A stretch of DNA of 28,156 bases, taken from positions 1-28,156 of IMG/VR virus record IMGVR_UViG_3300037674_000236. One strand, 5' to 3'. Positions within the stretch are counted from its first letter, which is position 1; every line of letters starts with the position of its first letter. This document shows positions 1-7,682 of the stretch, piece by piece. The notes under the pieces are model-generated. The model searched no databases, was not told the origin of the DNA, and saw only the letters and a list, made by a program, of their open reading frames with translations. This DNA comes from a virus. A program made the translations under genes and the position numbers.

Positions 1-16
1 AATAATACTGATCCAC
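1..16 (-). CDS. Start of a further minus-strand gene (truncated by window edge)
   Basis: A TTAGGAG ribosome-binding site lies just upstream of a GTG at position 16, opening a frame that begins M-D-Q-Y-Y and runs off the window. A second GTG at 18 in another frame is possible but sits closer to the ribosome-binding site. It follows two connector-like genes and a promoter-like motif at 70-86, so a further head-tail or tail gene is expected. Nothing can be said about its function. Confidence 0.35.
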
Positions 17-69
17 ACGTTCTCCTAACGTATTCTGGGCAACTGAGAGACACTAACGCTCGTTAGAAT

Positions 70-86
70 CTAGTACTATGATACAC
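70..86 (-). promoter_or_regulatory. Putative promoter motif, copy A
   Basis: On the minus strand this reads GTGTATCATAGTACTAG. It matches two other intergenic 17-mers (7334-7350 and 7639-7655) at 12 fixed positions, with consensus GTGTAT[AC]AT[AGT][AG]TAC[CT][AT]G. The TATCAT core resembles a sigma70 -10 box; no clear -35 is visible. It lies in the gap before the gene that starts near position 16. Confidence 0.4.
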
Positions 87-89
87 CAA

Positions 90-626
90 TTAGGAGGGTA
101 GAGTTGTGGGCCAAGCGTAGTCGTTAGTGGTTACACGCGTAGGACCGGGGTCAAATGATAACTCCTGATCTACATATTTCTCAATACCCTCAAAGGTAAG
201 AATGATATCGTCCTTGGCCCTTCCTCTAACACGATAACCTGTGACAGAGTAGTACCTACCGTCATAGAAGAACATGTCATTTAAGTGTGTTCTATATTCT
301 GATACGTTACTAATGCCAGCATCTCGGAAGTCTTTAATAGAACTAACTCCAGTAATGGTTTGGACCACTAATCGACCATCGGCCTGTGCACGCTTAGTAT
401 CCTCAACCTCATTTATCTGTAGTACTGGGACAACAATACCGTCTTGGTAGCGTAACCCCCCAGTAGATGACAAGCCCTCGTCATAAACGTCGTCGTACAA
501 ACTATCTGTAGACGCTGTTGCTCCAAAAGGTTGTAGCTCATACCAAACTACAGTTTCACCAGTGTCTCTAGCGTATCGTCTGTAGTTTTCCCAGACGTGC
601 TCTGCTTCTCGTCGCACGTCTACCAT
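90..626 (-). CDS. Putative head-tail connector or tail-completion protein
   Basis: A 178-residue protein that I cannot assign to a named family with certainty. The N-terminus is helical and charged. The C-terminal half is rich in short beta-type segments with aromatic residues (FFYDGRYYSV, then DIILTFEGIEKYV), as in small phage head-closure or tail-completion proteins. It starts at ATG 626, which overlaps the stop of the 265-residue gene by one base, so translation is probably coupled. Its place two genes after the fibre and downstream of portal and capsid supports a structural joining role. No catalytic motif or signal peptide is seen. Confidence 0.5.
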   Translation of the reverse strand: MVDVRREAEHVWENYRRYARDTGETVVWYELQPFGATASTDSLYDDVYDEGLSSTGGLRYQDGIVVPVLQINEVEDTKRAQADGRLVVQTITGVSSIKDFRDAGISNVSEYRTHLNDMFFYDGRYYSVTGYRVRGRAKDDIILTFEGIEKYVDQELSFDPGPTRVTTNDYAWPTTLPS

Positions 627-1423
627 TACAAGTACCTAACGCCCGATACATACCCTTCAGGCGGATCGCCGTCTATAAATACATCCGTACGTAGCTCATC
701 TTGCTCTTCTGCAATGGTGATTGAGCCATCGTCGATAGGTGAGTATATTCTTTCGATAGGTCCGTATTCTCCAAGCTCCCTTGACTTCTGTATTGGAACC
801 AATCGGTTGGTGGTGCGTGAAGTGCGGCGAAGATTGAACACCTCAATACGATCTAGACCAATGTTTAGTGCCCTAGCTTTCTTTGCGTACTCATCAGTCC
901 AGTAAGTGAGCAGTTGCTGTATCATCCGAAAACGCTGAGATGCTGGGATGTGTACGGCTTCGGATGTTGTAACGTCAATGTCTCTGCTGTACTCAGTCAT
1001 CAATCCCCATAGGGCTTCTATCATTGCGTCAATACCTATGACATCCTTAACAACACCGGATAGTTGTTCCTTATCCATATCCAAAGTGTGTAGGTGTTGG
1101 TTCAGTGCCAACTTTGAGTAGAAAGTTAAATCGGCAGGAAGCAACCATTCGTAGTAATAACCCTCAACAAGTAGCTTAGTTCCAGAGCTTTGTGTAGCCG
1201 CCAATCTAATAAGTCCATTGCGTTCATCAATGGAGTACTGACTAGTAGTGAGTTCTGTTGTGGTTCCACTGGTGTATGTTGCTACCCACAGTTTGGTTGC
1301 ATCTATGTTTAAGTGACCTAAGTCAAAAGTGCGCCCAGTGGCATCGAAATCTAATTGAAAGAACTTAGGGAAGTCCCTAAGGTAATTCCTAGCTGTAGTT
1401 TCAATATCCGTTTGGGCAGCCAT
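626..1423 (-). CDS. Putative head-tail adaptor or neck protein
   Basis: A 265-residue protein without a recognised named domain. The N-terminal third (residues about 1-90) has short strands ending in a GYYYEWLLP segment. The middle is helical, with a long stretch of charged helices around residues 100-190, and the C-terminus is loop-rich with many Asp and Glu. This mix, and its position between the capsid/fibre block and a second connector-like gene, suit an adaptor or neck protein. ATG 1423 follows GAGAC, a weak ribosome-binding site. The neighbouring 27-residue reading frame ends 15 bases upstream. The assignment is by context only. Confidence 0.45.
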   Translation of the reverse strand: MAAQTDIETTARNYLRDFPKFFQLDFDATGRTFDLGHLNIDATKLWVATYTSGTTTELTTSQYSIDERNGLIRLAATQSSGTKLLVEGYYYEWLLPADLTFYSKLALNQHLHTLDMDKEQLSGVVKDVIGIDAMIEALWGLMTEYSRDIDVTTSEAVHIPASQRFRMIQQLLTYWTDEYAKKARALNIGLDRIEVFNLRRTSRTTNRLVPIQKSRELGEYGPIERIYSPIDDGSITIAEEQDELRTDVFIDGDPPEGYVSGVRYL

Positions 1424-1438
1424 GTCTCTATTGTACTA

Positions 1439-1522
1439 CTAACTGGCTGAGTCTGTTCCGGGTACTGTGTCCTGTCCGGGTTGGTTTATAGCTGGAAACT
1501 GGTGGTTCTGACGACACGGCAT
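1439..1522 (-). CDS. Possible 27-residue microprotein
   Basis: The 157-base gap between the fibre and adaptor genes contains an ATG at 1522 preceded by TTAGGAGAG. It opens a 27-codon frame (begins MPCRQNHQF, ends PGTDSAS) that stops 15 bases before the next gene. It is Pro-, Gln- and Asn-rich with no membrane segment. The strong ribosome-binding site and tight fit argue for translation. It may also simply be a leader that couples translation to the next gene. Confidence 0.35.
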   Translation of the reverse strand: MPCRQNHQFPAINQPGQDTVPGTDSAS

Positions 1523-1580
1523 GACTCTCCTAACTAACCGAACATGTATATCTGAGTATGACGTGTCTGGTTTAGGGAGA

Positions 1581-3200
1581 TCAGCCACTAGCTGCGGCCT
1601 CTAATGCTGCTACCCGTGTCTTTAAGTCAGCGATATCCGCACGGTCTTGGTCTACTTGAGGCTGTTTGGCAAGTTGTTTAGCATCAAAATCATCTATGTA
1701 ATCCACAGCAGATTGTGACTGGGTTTTACTTCCAGCTATCTGCTCTTCTAGATTTGAAACTGTTAGACCTTCAGACACCTGAACGTTGCTTATTCTTACA
1801 TCCAACTCTTGCACGGCATTAACTACCGGAGCAAGTAGCGCCATGTAATTCAAGTACTTAGTTCCATCATCTACAGTGTCCACAAGGATCTCAGAGGTCA
1901 GTGAGTGTGTGCCACACAGAGCCTCAACGTCCTGTGCTACGAAGCCCCAAGAGTCCCCTAGATCAGGGTCCTTCCAAGTAAAGGACAAAGGCGCAAGCCC
2001 CCTAACAAAGGCCAAACCGGGTGCAGACCCGAAGTTCTTCTTCAAGTTACGGTCAGACCAACCACTAAACGAGGAAGCGTAGGATGTGTTATGCACCCAT
2101 GAGTAGTTCCACTTATATGAACTGTTGCCACACTCATGAGTGTTATTAACCATCGGGTTAAGATCAGCAACCTGTAGTCGTGTATATATAAACTGACCCG
2201 TTCCAGATGGGCCGCCAAAGCCGGGACTGGTTTGACCCCATGGGTCTGAGTAGATGTAGTGGGCAGGCTTAGTATTACCCAGTGTGTTATGAGTCATGGT
2301 TCTAATGCGAGGCCACGCGTCGTTAATCGTGATAGTTCCGTTACTATGCGAAATAGAAACTTCAGCGTCACTGCTGACATTAACTGCCATGGTTTCATTG
2401 TTACCGATATTCTCAGTACTACCAGCCGCTGTTAAATTCCAAGACAATGCGGTAACAGTTAAGTCTATAGCCCCATCGCCAGCGTCGTCATAGGCGGCGG
2501 TTATGCCATTGTGTGATCCGTTCGTCACTAGCTGTGCGCCAACTATATCTTGAACATCTTCGCTGTTGACTGAACCACCACTAGCATCACCTAAGTTGGT
2601 CCATGTGGTTGCATCTGTCTTTACATAGATACGTGATTGCCCACTAGAAGGTGTCATGCTTGAGTCAATCCGTATTTCCCCAATGTTACCGTCTGACGAT
2701 GTCGGTGTGGACGTTACGGTGGTTGGGTTAGCTTGTGGCATAACCATAACCCGCTTGTCCACAAGCGACGTAGCTGAGATATCAGTGGCAGAAACATTCA
2801 TGTAAATTGCTGCCAGCAAAACCTCAGTAGCTGGATCAAAAGTATCGGGATAACGAGTATTTGTGGTGCTCTCTCCAGTATTACCACTGGTGCCTTCAAT
2901 CGCCTCAATACCGTACGACCCACCGGAGTATCTAACTACGATGAGTATGAACTTAGATGCGCTTGTGCTAGGAGCAGAAAAGCTTTTAGTTGCAGCAGAA
3001 GCCGTAAAGAAATTACCGTTTAACCATCCTTTGGTTTCGGTTATTGATACTTCACGAACGTTACTTCGTGTGACAGCACCACCAGACAAAATACCTGATT
3101 TTTGATAGCCAAGAGCTTGAAAGTCACCCTTGTCTGGTTCTGTTTGGTCTGCTGAGTAGCCAGTATCTGGCCTATTTGGAATTAGAAAGCCGTCGGCCAT
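1581..3200 (-). CDS. Fibre or spike protein with C-terminal S74 intramolecular chaperone domain
   Basis: A 539-residue fibre-type protein. Residues 1-150 resemble a virion-anchoring region with repeated Ser/Thr/Ala-rich strands. The centre (about 150-370) is Gly/Ser/Thr/Asn-rich and beta-prone. Near residue 380, SDRNLKKNF begins a peptidase S74 domain, which also contains GDSWGFVAQDVEALCG. In this family the domain assists trimerisation and cleaves itself off at a Ser, helped by a Lys. The last 70 residues form a coiled coil (VRISNVQVSEG to VAALEAA). The gene lies between the capsid block and connector candidates rather than in a tail module, so it could be a head fibre. ATG at 3200 follows GAGGTAGGTA; the S74 call is firm. 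Confidence 0.85.
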   Translation of the reverse strand: MADGFLIPNRPDTGYSADQTEPDKGDFQALGYQKSGILSGGAVTRSNVREVSITETKGWLNGNFFTASAATKSFSAPSTSASKFILIVVRYSGGSYGIEAIEGTSGNTGESTTNTRYPDTFDPATEVLLAAIYMNVSATDISATSLVDKRVMVMPQANPTTVTSTPTSSDGNIGEIRIDSSMTPSSGQSRIYVKTDATTWTNLGDASGGSVNSEDVQDIVGAQLVTNGSHNGITAAYDDAGDGAIDLTVTALSWNLTAAGSTENIGNNETMAVNVSSDAEVSISHSNGTITINDAWPRIRTMTHNTLGNTKPAHYIYSDPWGQTSPGFGGPSGTGQFIYTRLQVADLNPMVNNTHECGNSSYKWNYSWVHNTSYASSFSGWSDRNLKKNFGSAPGLAFVRGLAPLSFTWKDPDLGDSWGFVAQDVEALCGTHSLTSEILVDTVDDGTKYLNYMALLAPVVNAVQELDVRISNVQVSEGLTVSNLEEQIAGSKTQSQSAVDYIDDFDAKQLAKQPQVDQDRADIADLKTRVAALEAAASG

Positions 3201-3208
3201 TACCTACC

Positions 3209-3526
3209 TCATGCCATGGTGTCGTAGATGTTCCCACTCCCACGAAGGTATCCGTAAAGGTCAAGAGGTAACTCGTAGTACTCTCCATCTGTAAAGTCCC
3301 AAGGCTGTCCGTTAAAATACATACGCCATGTGCCCTTAACTCGGACACGTTTGGTCTCTGGAGCCACAGTAATGGTTTCTTCCACTACTTCGGCTTCCTC
3401 TACGACCTCCTCAACTGCTGTGGTTTCTTCCACAACTGCGGGAGCTTTCTTCTTTGGTGTAGCCTTCTTTTTTGCCGGAGCCTTAGCGGCCGGAGCCTCT
3501 TCGACTGTAGTTTCTTCGTCTGACAT
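3209..3526 (-). CDS. Small Lys/Ala/Glu-rich capsid-associated protein
   Basis: A 105-residue protein in two parts. Residues 1-60 are low complexity, with AAKAPAKKKATPKKKAP followed by acidic Val/Glu runs, as in flexible nucleic-acid- or capsid-binding tails. Residues 60-105 look folded (RVRVKGTWRMYFNGQPW, then DLYGYLRGSGNIYDTMA). It lies directly after the major capsid gene, separated by a strong hairpin, and before the fibre gene. Head decoration or minor capsid function is plausible by context. ATG 3526 has AAGGGGA upstream. I do not recognise a named family. Confidence 0.55.
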   Translation of the reverse strand: MSDEETTVEEAPAAKAPAKKKATPKKKAPAVVEETTAVEEVVEEAEVVEETITVAPETKRVRVKGTWRMYFNGQPWDFTDGEYYELPLDLYGYLRGSGNIYDTMA

Positions 3527-3552
3527 ATTAAATCCCCTTAAGGTTAATTGTG

Positions 3553-3588
3553 GTGGGGGGGCAGGGCACGAAGGCCCTAGCCCCCCAC
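3553..3588 (-). terminator. Strong GC-rich stem-loop after the major capsid gene
   Basis: On the minus strand, GTGGGGGGCTAGGGC pairs with GCCCTGCCCCCCCAC across a six-base CTTCGT loop: about 14 pairs, with one C-C mismatch and one T-G wobble. No T-tract follows, so it may be a partial terminator, an RNA-processing site or a 3'-stabilising hairpin. Such an element would let capsid mRNA outnumber that of the genes downstream. A TATAAT hexamer at 3592-3597 on the same strand lies just upstream. Confidence 0.5.
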
Positions 3589-3610
3589 AACATTATAGTG
3601 TAGCAAAAGC

Positions 3611-4720
3611 CTAGGCTATTGCGCCACCAAGTGTATTGATGATAACGCGTGACTCGTTTGTGATCACACCGAATCCCCAGATGGCGTACCATGCGAGGCC
3701 GTGCTCACGACCGAAGTCAATTACGCCACCGTCACGCAACTCAACCGGAAGAGCAATAGCTTGTCCGAATGCGTTGTCACCGATCATGATGGCGTTGTAT
3801 GCGTTGGCATTTTCCTGAAGTCCAGCAGTGCCGGCATCAGTATCAACACCTGCAAGGTCTGCAAGTGCTGATCCAGCGGCAGTTCCATCAAGACCCTTTG
3901 TGACTTGAGTGGTTTCAATGAAGACCACGTCATAAAGGCGGCCGATTTCACCGAGCATGAAGTTACCGGGTGCGGCGTACTTCGTTACTTCGATAAATTC
4001 TGGCCAGTCACGTAGAGAACGGCTCTGGCTTGGGTGAACGAAACAGACGTATGTGTCGCCTAGTCTCGGAATGTTCTCCGCAGCTAGAGTTTCAACCGCA
4101 TCTTTGATGGTAGTTGGTGAAAGATATCCGGGAGCAGCAGCAGTACCAATGGTTCCACCATCGTATGGTGAAACTGTGGTGCGAGCGCCACTCTGCTTGG
4201 TGCGACCAAAAGTGATCGACGGAGCGGTTGCAGAACCGCCACCAAATGGAATACCTGACTTGTACAGGGTGTTACGAGCTTCAATGTCCATTGACTGAGC
4301 CATATGACGGCCTAGAAGTCGTGACGAAGATGCCATAACATCATCGAAAGACGCATTGAGTAGCAATTCAGTAACTGATATTGCCTGCCCACGCTCAGAA
4401 ACAGTAATCTGAATCTGGCTGGCAGATAGTGCTGTTGGTTCCATACGAGTACCTTCAGTAAGTGTTGCACCAGAATCCTGATCCACACTTAAGTTGGTAT
4501 AGCGCATGAAATTAACAGTGAGACCCGGCATAACGCCGAGTTCTGTTTTCTTGACGGCAAACTGTTCAAACCGCAAAACAGGCATAGCTTGGAACAAGAT
4601 TTCCTTGCTCCAAATAGTCTGTATCGCGGGAGTCAGTGCCGTATCTGACGAGTAACCCGTTAGCGACGACTGGTCCGCAGCCGTAGTTATCGAGCCACCC
4701 GAAGGTGCTGGCAGGGCCAT
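3611..4720 (-). CDS. Major capsid protein, N4-gp56-like family
   Basis: A 369-residue HK97-fold-type capsid protein. Features expected of the N4-gp56 family are visible: an early KEILFQAMPVLRFEQFA helix, the GLTVNFMRYTNLS strand, the acidic LTEGTRMEPTALS loop, a long central helix (VTELLLNASFDDVM) with HMAQSMDIEARNTLY, and a C-terminal strand pair (GREHGLAWYAIWGFGV, then NESRVIINT). No N-terminal prohead propeptide is obvious. ATG 4720 lies downstream of an AACGGAGGAAATTAACC ribosome-binding site, consistent with high expression. It follows the scaffold gene and precedes a strong hairpin, the usual capsid-module order. Confidence 0.88.
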   Translation of the reverse strand: MALPAPSGGSITTAADQSSLTGYSSDTALTPAIQTIWSKEILFQAMPVLRFEQFAVKKTELGVMPGLTVNFMRYTNLSVDQDSGATLTEGTRMEPTALSASQIQITVSERGQAISVTELLLNASFDDVMASSSRLLGRHMAQSMDIEARNTLYKSGIPFGGGSATAPSITFGRTKQSGARTTVSPYDGGTIGTAAAPGYLSPTTIKDAVETLAAENIPRLGDTYVCFVHPSQSRSLRDWPEFIEVTKYAAPGNFMLGEIGRLYDVVFIETTQVTKGLDGTAAGSALADLAGVDTDAGTAGLQENANAYNAIMIGDNAFGQAIALPVELRDGGVIDFGREHGLAWYAIWGFGVITNESRVIINTLGGAIA

Positions 4721-4768
4721 AGGTTAATTTCCTCCGTTAGTTTGTAAACTATAGGTTTATGTTGTTAT

Positions 4769-5593
4769 TTAAAAACGACCTTGTGAGGGTCGCGCTTTCA
4801 AGAGCCTGTCTCTCATTTGCATGTACTGTTCCATCGGCATATCGCGGATGTCCTCCGCGGATAACGTTTGCTGCGACTCCTGAGTTTCCATTGGCCCAAC
4901 CGGGGGAGCCGTTACCGGCGACCCCCGCAACCCACTCGGTTGAGTAGATTGCTGGATTGATTCCAGTATAGCACTACTGCGATCTTTAAGTATCCCAATA
5001 GATTGTTCTATCTCATCTTCTGACGATCCAGAGATAAGATCTCGAAGTTCAGGAATAATAAATTCCTCTTCTTCTGTTGAACGGCGTTGAAGGTAAACCT
5101 CCAATTCGCGCACTCTCCGTTCTTTTTCCAACATCTCGTCTTGAAGAGCACGCTCTTCCTCGATCTTGGCAATGCGCTGTTCCCACTCAGTTTCAACGTG
5201 TTTGAGCTTTGAGTCAAACTCTGTTTCTCTCTTAGTGAGCAGTTCTTTTGCGCTGAGTTCTTCTTCTTCACGCTTGCGTAAAGCATCAGATTCAGCTTTA
5301 GCGAGCCTTGCGGCTTCGGCTTTAGTCTCTTCACTTTCGTTATTTAGTACAGACAGTTGTTCTTCAAGTGTTTTTACTCGACCATCAGAATCTTCAAGAC
5401 GTTTGTATAGCTTGTCTTTTTCTTGCTGTCTAATCTTCTCTACGTCACCTTCAGAAAACGTGCGTGCTTGTGCGGCCTCTTCAGTACCCACTGCAAACGC
5501 TGTCTCTGTGACTTCAGAGTTATCGGTAACCTCCTGAGAAGGAGGCAATACTACGGTTTCGGACGGAGCAGTCTCCGCCTGTGTTTCTGCCAT
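4769..5593 (-). CDS. Scaffold (prohead assembly) protein
   Basis: A 274-residue, highly charged protein. After an unstructured N-terminus (residues 1-45), residues about 45-170 form a near-continuous Glu/Lys/Arg-rich coiled coil. The tail is Gln/Pro-rich and ends in a short helix, DMPMEQYMQMRDRLLKA. Phage scaffolds generally have this build, with the C-terminal helix contacting the capsid protein. The position between portal and capsid fits. ATG 5593 is preferred over a TTG one codon earlier because AAGGA stands at correct spacing. No serine protease domain is seen in it or its neighbours, so scaffold removal may not need a phage protease. Confidence 0.8.
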   Translation of the reverse strand: MAETQAETAPSETVVLPPSQEVTDNSEVTETAFAVGTEEAAQARTFSEGDVEKIRQQEKDKLYKRLEDSDGRVKTLEEQLSVLNNESEETKAEAARLAKAESDALRKREEEELSAKELLTKRETEFDSKLKHVETEWEQRIAKIEEERALQDEMLEKERRVRELEVYLQRRSTEEEEFIIPELRDLISGSSEDEIEQSIGILKDRSSAILESIQQSTQPSGLRGSPVTAPPVGPMETQESQQTLSAEDIRDMPMEQYMQMRDRLLKARPSQGRF

Positions 5594-5647
5594 CAATATT
5601 TCCTTATCTAATTTTGCTAATAATGACTATGGTAATACTACGTTTAT

Positions 5648-7306
5648 TTAATCTTCTGAAGGAACACGGCGCTGGGCGAACCTAGCTCCGTATGCCCGTT
5701 GTATCAATTTATCTAACATTGCGTCGTCAACTGGGGGAGTAGTGCCCGGAAGGACACCCCCTTCCCCACCTGACTCACCGCTGGCTGGATTAGCTCCCTC
5801 TGGGGGTAGCATTCCAGTAGCTGCGAAAATTGCTTGCTGCATTTGTGCATTAAACATCTCAAGTGACCCTGTATCTAGAGCATCATCCATCATCTCTTCA
5901 AATACTTCGGCCATCTTCTCATTCGGGAACTCCTCACCAAGAATCTGGAGGGCACCACGTTTGGACTCTAAGCCAAGAGCTAACTTGGCCTGAATCTCAT
6001 TAAGTTTAATTAGTACGTCTACTGGTAATGGATCTGGCCAGTGAACCGTAGTTTGGTATGTAAGTGGGTCGGCTGGATCTAACTCAATAGCATTATCTTT
6101 TTCAGGCATCTCTGCCACAGCGGCGTTGTAAACCAACAACTGCGGTTCAAATACAGCCGCTGTCCGTATAATTACTTCGTTTATCCTCTCCAAGCCTCTT
6201 GAGAAGTGTACCTTTTTCATGGTGTAGCGGTTCATCATTGGTTGATATTGTATAGCCAAAGCAACACCGCTAGTGTTTGAAATAGGCTGGGTCTGCCCAA
6301 GGGCGGTTTCCGGTACGCCTGTTACCTCGTGCATGGTGCGTTTGATATGTTGAATATATTCAAGGGCACCAGCCATTTCTCCTCGAGATTCAAGGTTAAA
6401 GACGTTGCTGTCTTTAGGCAGCCCAGCCCACACCTTTTTAGGACCACGCTCTAATTGGCTGGCCTTTGCGCCAGTAATGATTGTTACTGGTGCGGCATGG
6501 TAGTTTATGATGTCTGAAACTTCAGCCATCTTTTCATTGAGTTCCCTATTCAAGGGAATGATGTCCCAGATGTCACTCTGTCCCCATGGCGACGAAGATA
6601 TCGTCGTATTGGGGATGTGGACAACTGGAATATGACCGATGGCATTGGGGTAGGAGTCCACCAACTCGTCGTTGATGTACTGCTCCACAGTGTCATCGGT
6701 AATTATCTCAGTGAAAGTATAAACCTGACGGGTGCCTTCAGAGGCAGTACCCCAGAACCTGTACTTCAACTTAAAACGTAGAAGTCTAGACCTGTCGTGT
6801 GGGTGGTACTCAGGGAAACAGTGAGCAGGATTAAGTGGTAGAACACGAATCTTTCCTGCGATAGGTATGCCAATAGGATCAACATATGGCTCTTCGTAAG
6901 CGATCTTAACAAAGCAATCGCCCGTTACTGAAGCTAATTGACCCATCTCCCACAACGTGTGTTCTTTATTATTATGTTGTTCCCAAACTTTATTAAGTAG
7001 GTGAGGGATGATGGCGTTGTTCTGCTCTGGGGTGCGGAATTGTACGCTTTTACCAAAGCAAAAGTTCGTAATGTAGTCTGACATTGTACGAACATAGTTC
7101 AAGTAGAATTGGGACTCGCCAAACTCTCGGCGGTATGCCCAATGGTGTCCAAGGTACCACGCCCACGCTGCTGAATATCTATTCAGACGTGGACCGTGGA
7201 CCTCAAATTCCTCGTCGGCTAGTTCAACTAGACCAAGTGGCGATATAGCAACAGTAAGGTCACTGGCTGAAGCCCTGTAAGAGGGAGACCAGAAATCAAC
7301 TGCCAT
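5648..7306 (-). CDS. Portal protein (SPP1 gp6-like)
   Basis: A 552-residue protein of normal portal length. The N-terminus carries an aromatic segment (WAWYLGHHWAYRR). It is followed by NYVRTMSDYITNFCFGK and ASVTGDCFVKIAY, typical of the portal wing and stem in the SPP1 gp6 group. Also seen are a conserved-looking FTEIITDDTVEQYI segment, and a helical stem around IQHIKRTMHEVTGVPETALG. The C-terminus is Gly/Pro-rich and acidic. As the dodecameric portal it would form the DNA gate and nucleate the procapsid. It stands upstream of scaffold and capsid, with its own promoter-like motif at 7334-7350. Confidence 0.85.
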   Translation of the reverse strand: MAVDFWSPSYRASASDLTVAISPLGLVELADEEFEVHGPRLNRYSAAWAWYLGHHWAYRREFGESQFYLNYVRTMSDYITNFCFGKSVQFRTPEQNNAIIPHLLNKVWEQHNNKEHTLWEMGQLASVTGDCFVKIAYEEPYVDPIGIPIAGKIRVLPLNPAHCFPEYHPHDRSRLLRFKLKYRFWGTASEGTRQVYTFTEIITDDTVEQYINDELVDSYPNAIGHIPVVHIPNTTISSSPWGQSDIWDIIPLNRELNEKMAEVSDIINYHAAPVTIITGAKASQLERGPKKVWAGLPKDSNVFNLESRGEMAGALEYIQHIKRTMHEVTGVPETALGQTQPISNTSGVALAIQYQPMMNRYTMKKVHFSRGLERINEVIIRTAAVFEPQLLVYNAAVAEMPEKDNAIELDPADPLTYQTTVHWPDPLPVDVLIKLNEIQAKLALGLESKRGALQILGEEFPNEKMAEVFEEMMDDALDTGSLEMFNAQMQQAIFAATGMLPPEGANPASGESGGEGGVLPGTTPPVDDAMLDKLIQRAYGARFAQRRVPSED

Positions 7307-7333
7307 AAATCACACCCGAGTTTAGACTACGAA

Positions 7334-7350
7334 CAGGTATAATTATACAC
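7334..7350 (-). promoter_or_regulatory. Putative promoter motif, copy B (portal)
   Basis: On the minus strand this reads GTGTATAATTATACCTG, 28 bases before the portal start. It contains a perfect TATAAT and a 12-base palindrome (7337-7348). It aligns with the copies at 70-86 and 7639-7655. No convincing -35 hexamer is seen 16-18 bases upstream. It probably starts the portal-scaffold-capsid transcript. Confidence 0.45.
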
Positions 7351-7380
7351 CAACCGAAGTCTTCGTGTGGCCGATAATAG

Positions 7381-7587
7381 TTAGTCGGCTAGTGAAGCGG
7401 TACCTTTAGTACCAACCTTTGATGCAAGGGCACCTTTCAATACGCTGAGTGCCGCAGCAACTCCGGCTGAAAGTACCATCTTCCATTGGTCAACGCCTAG
7501 ATCCAACATTGAGTTGGTACCTACAGCGCCTATTGCAGCCTGCCCGAAGGTAGAAGCTACTCTTTCAAATAAGTCCTTATTGAACAT
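7381..7587 (-). CDS. Holin, r1t-like
   Basis: A 68-residue protein. The order of features matches the phage r1t holin family: an N-terminal amphipathic segment (DLFERVASTFGQAAIGAVG), then a hydrophobic, Ala/Val/Leu-rich segment (WKMVLSAGVAAALSVLKGAL), then a short charged tail. Such holins open the cytoplasmic membrane at lysis. ATG 7587 follows AAAGGATATTCATAT. A promoter-like motif and a small hairpin (7620-7641) lie upstream, so the gene may have its own transcript. No endolysin is visible next to it. Confidence 0.65.
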   Translation of the reverse strand: MFNKDLFERVASTFGQAAIGAVGTNSMLDLGVDQWKMVLSAGVAAALSVLKGALASKVGTKGTASLAD

Positions 7588-7619
7588 ATATATGAATATC
7601 CTTTAATAGGGAATAGTGT

Positions 7620-7641
7620 TTGCTATCCGATTGGACAGCAA
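7620..7641 (-). other. Small hairpin in the holin leader
   Basis: TTGCT (7620-7624) pairs with AGCAA (7637-7641), and TCC with GGA inside it, leaving a GATT loop and one A-C mismatch. It lies between the promoter-like motif at 7639-7655 and the holin start. It could affect holin translation or bind a regulator in the gap shared with the plus-strand gene at 7683. Stability is modest. Confidence 0.25.
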
Positions 7642-7655
7642 GTACCATTATACAC
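7639..7655 (-). promoter_or_regulatory. Putative promoter motif, copy C (holin)
   Basis: On the minus strand this reads GTGTATAATGGTACTTG, with a perfect TATAAT, 52 bases before the holin start. It lies in the divergent gap between the holin and the plus-strand gene at 7683. It matches the other two copies at 12 of 17 positions. Confidence 0.45.
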
Positions 7656-7682
7656 ACTTACAAAACTAAGGAAGGTATTTAA

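Noticed and set aside
53-66. CTAAC-GCTC-GTTAG inverted repeat considered as a terminator
   Set aside because: Only five pairs and no T-tract follow on either strand; it may occur by chance.
5166-5537. Plus-strand open frame of 123 residues rich in Ser and Leu
   Set aside because: It lies antisense to the scaffold coiled coil, whose Glu/Lys codons give Ser/Leu-rich complements.
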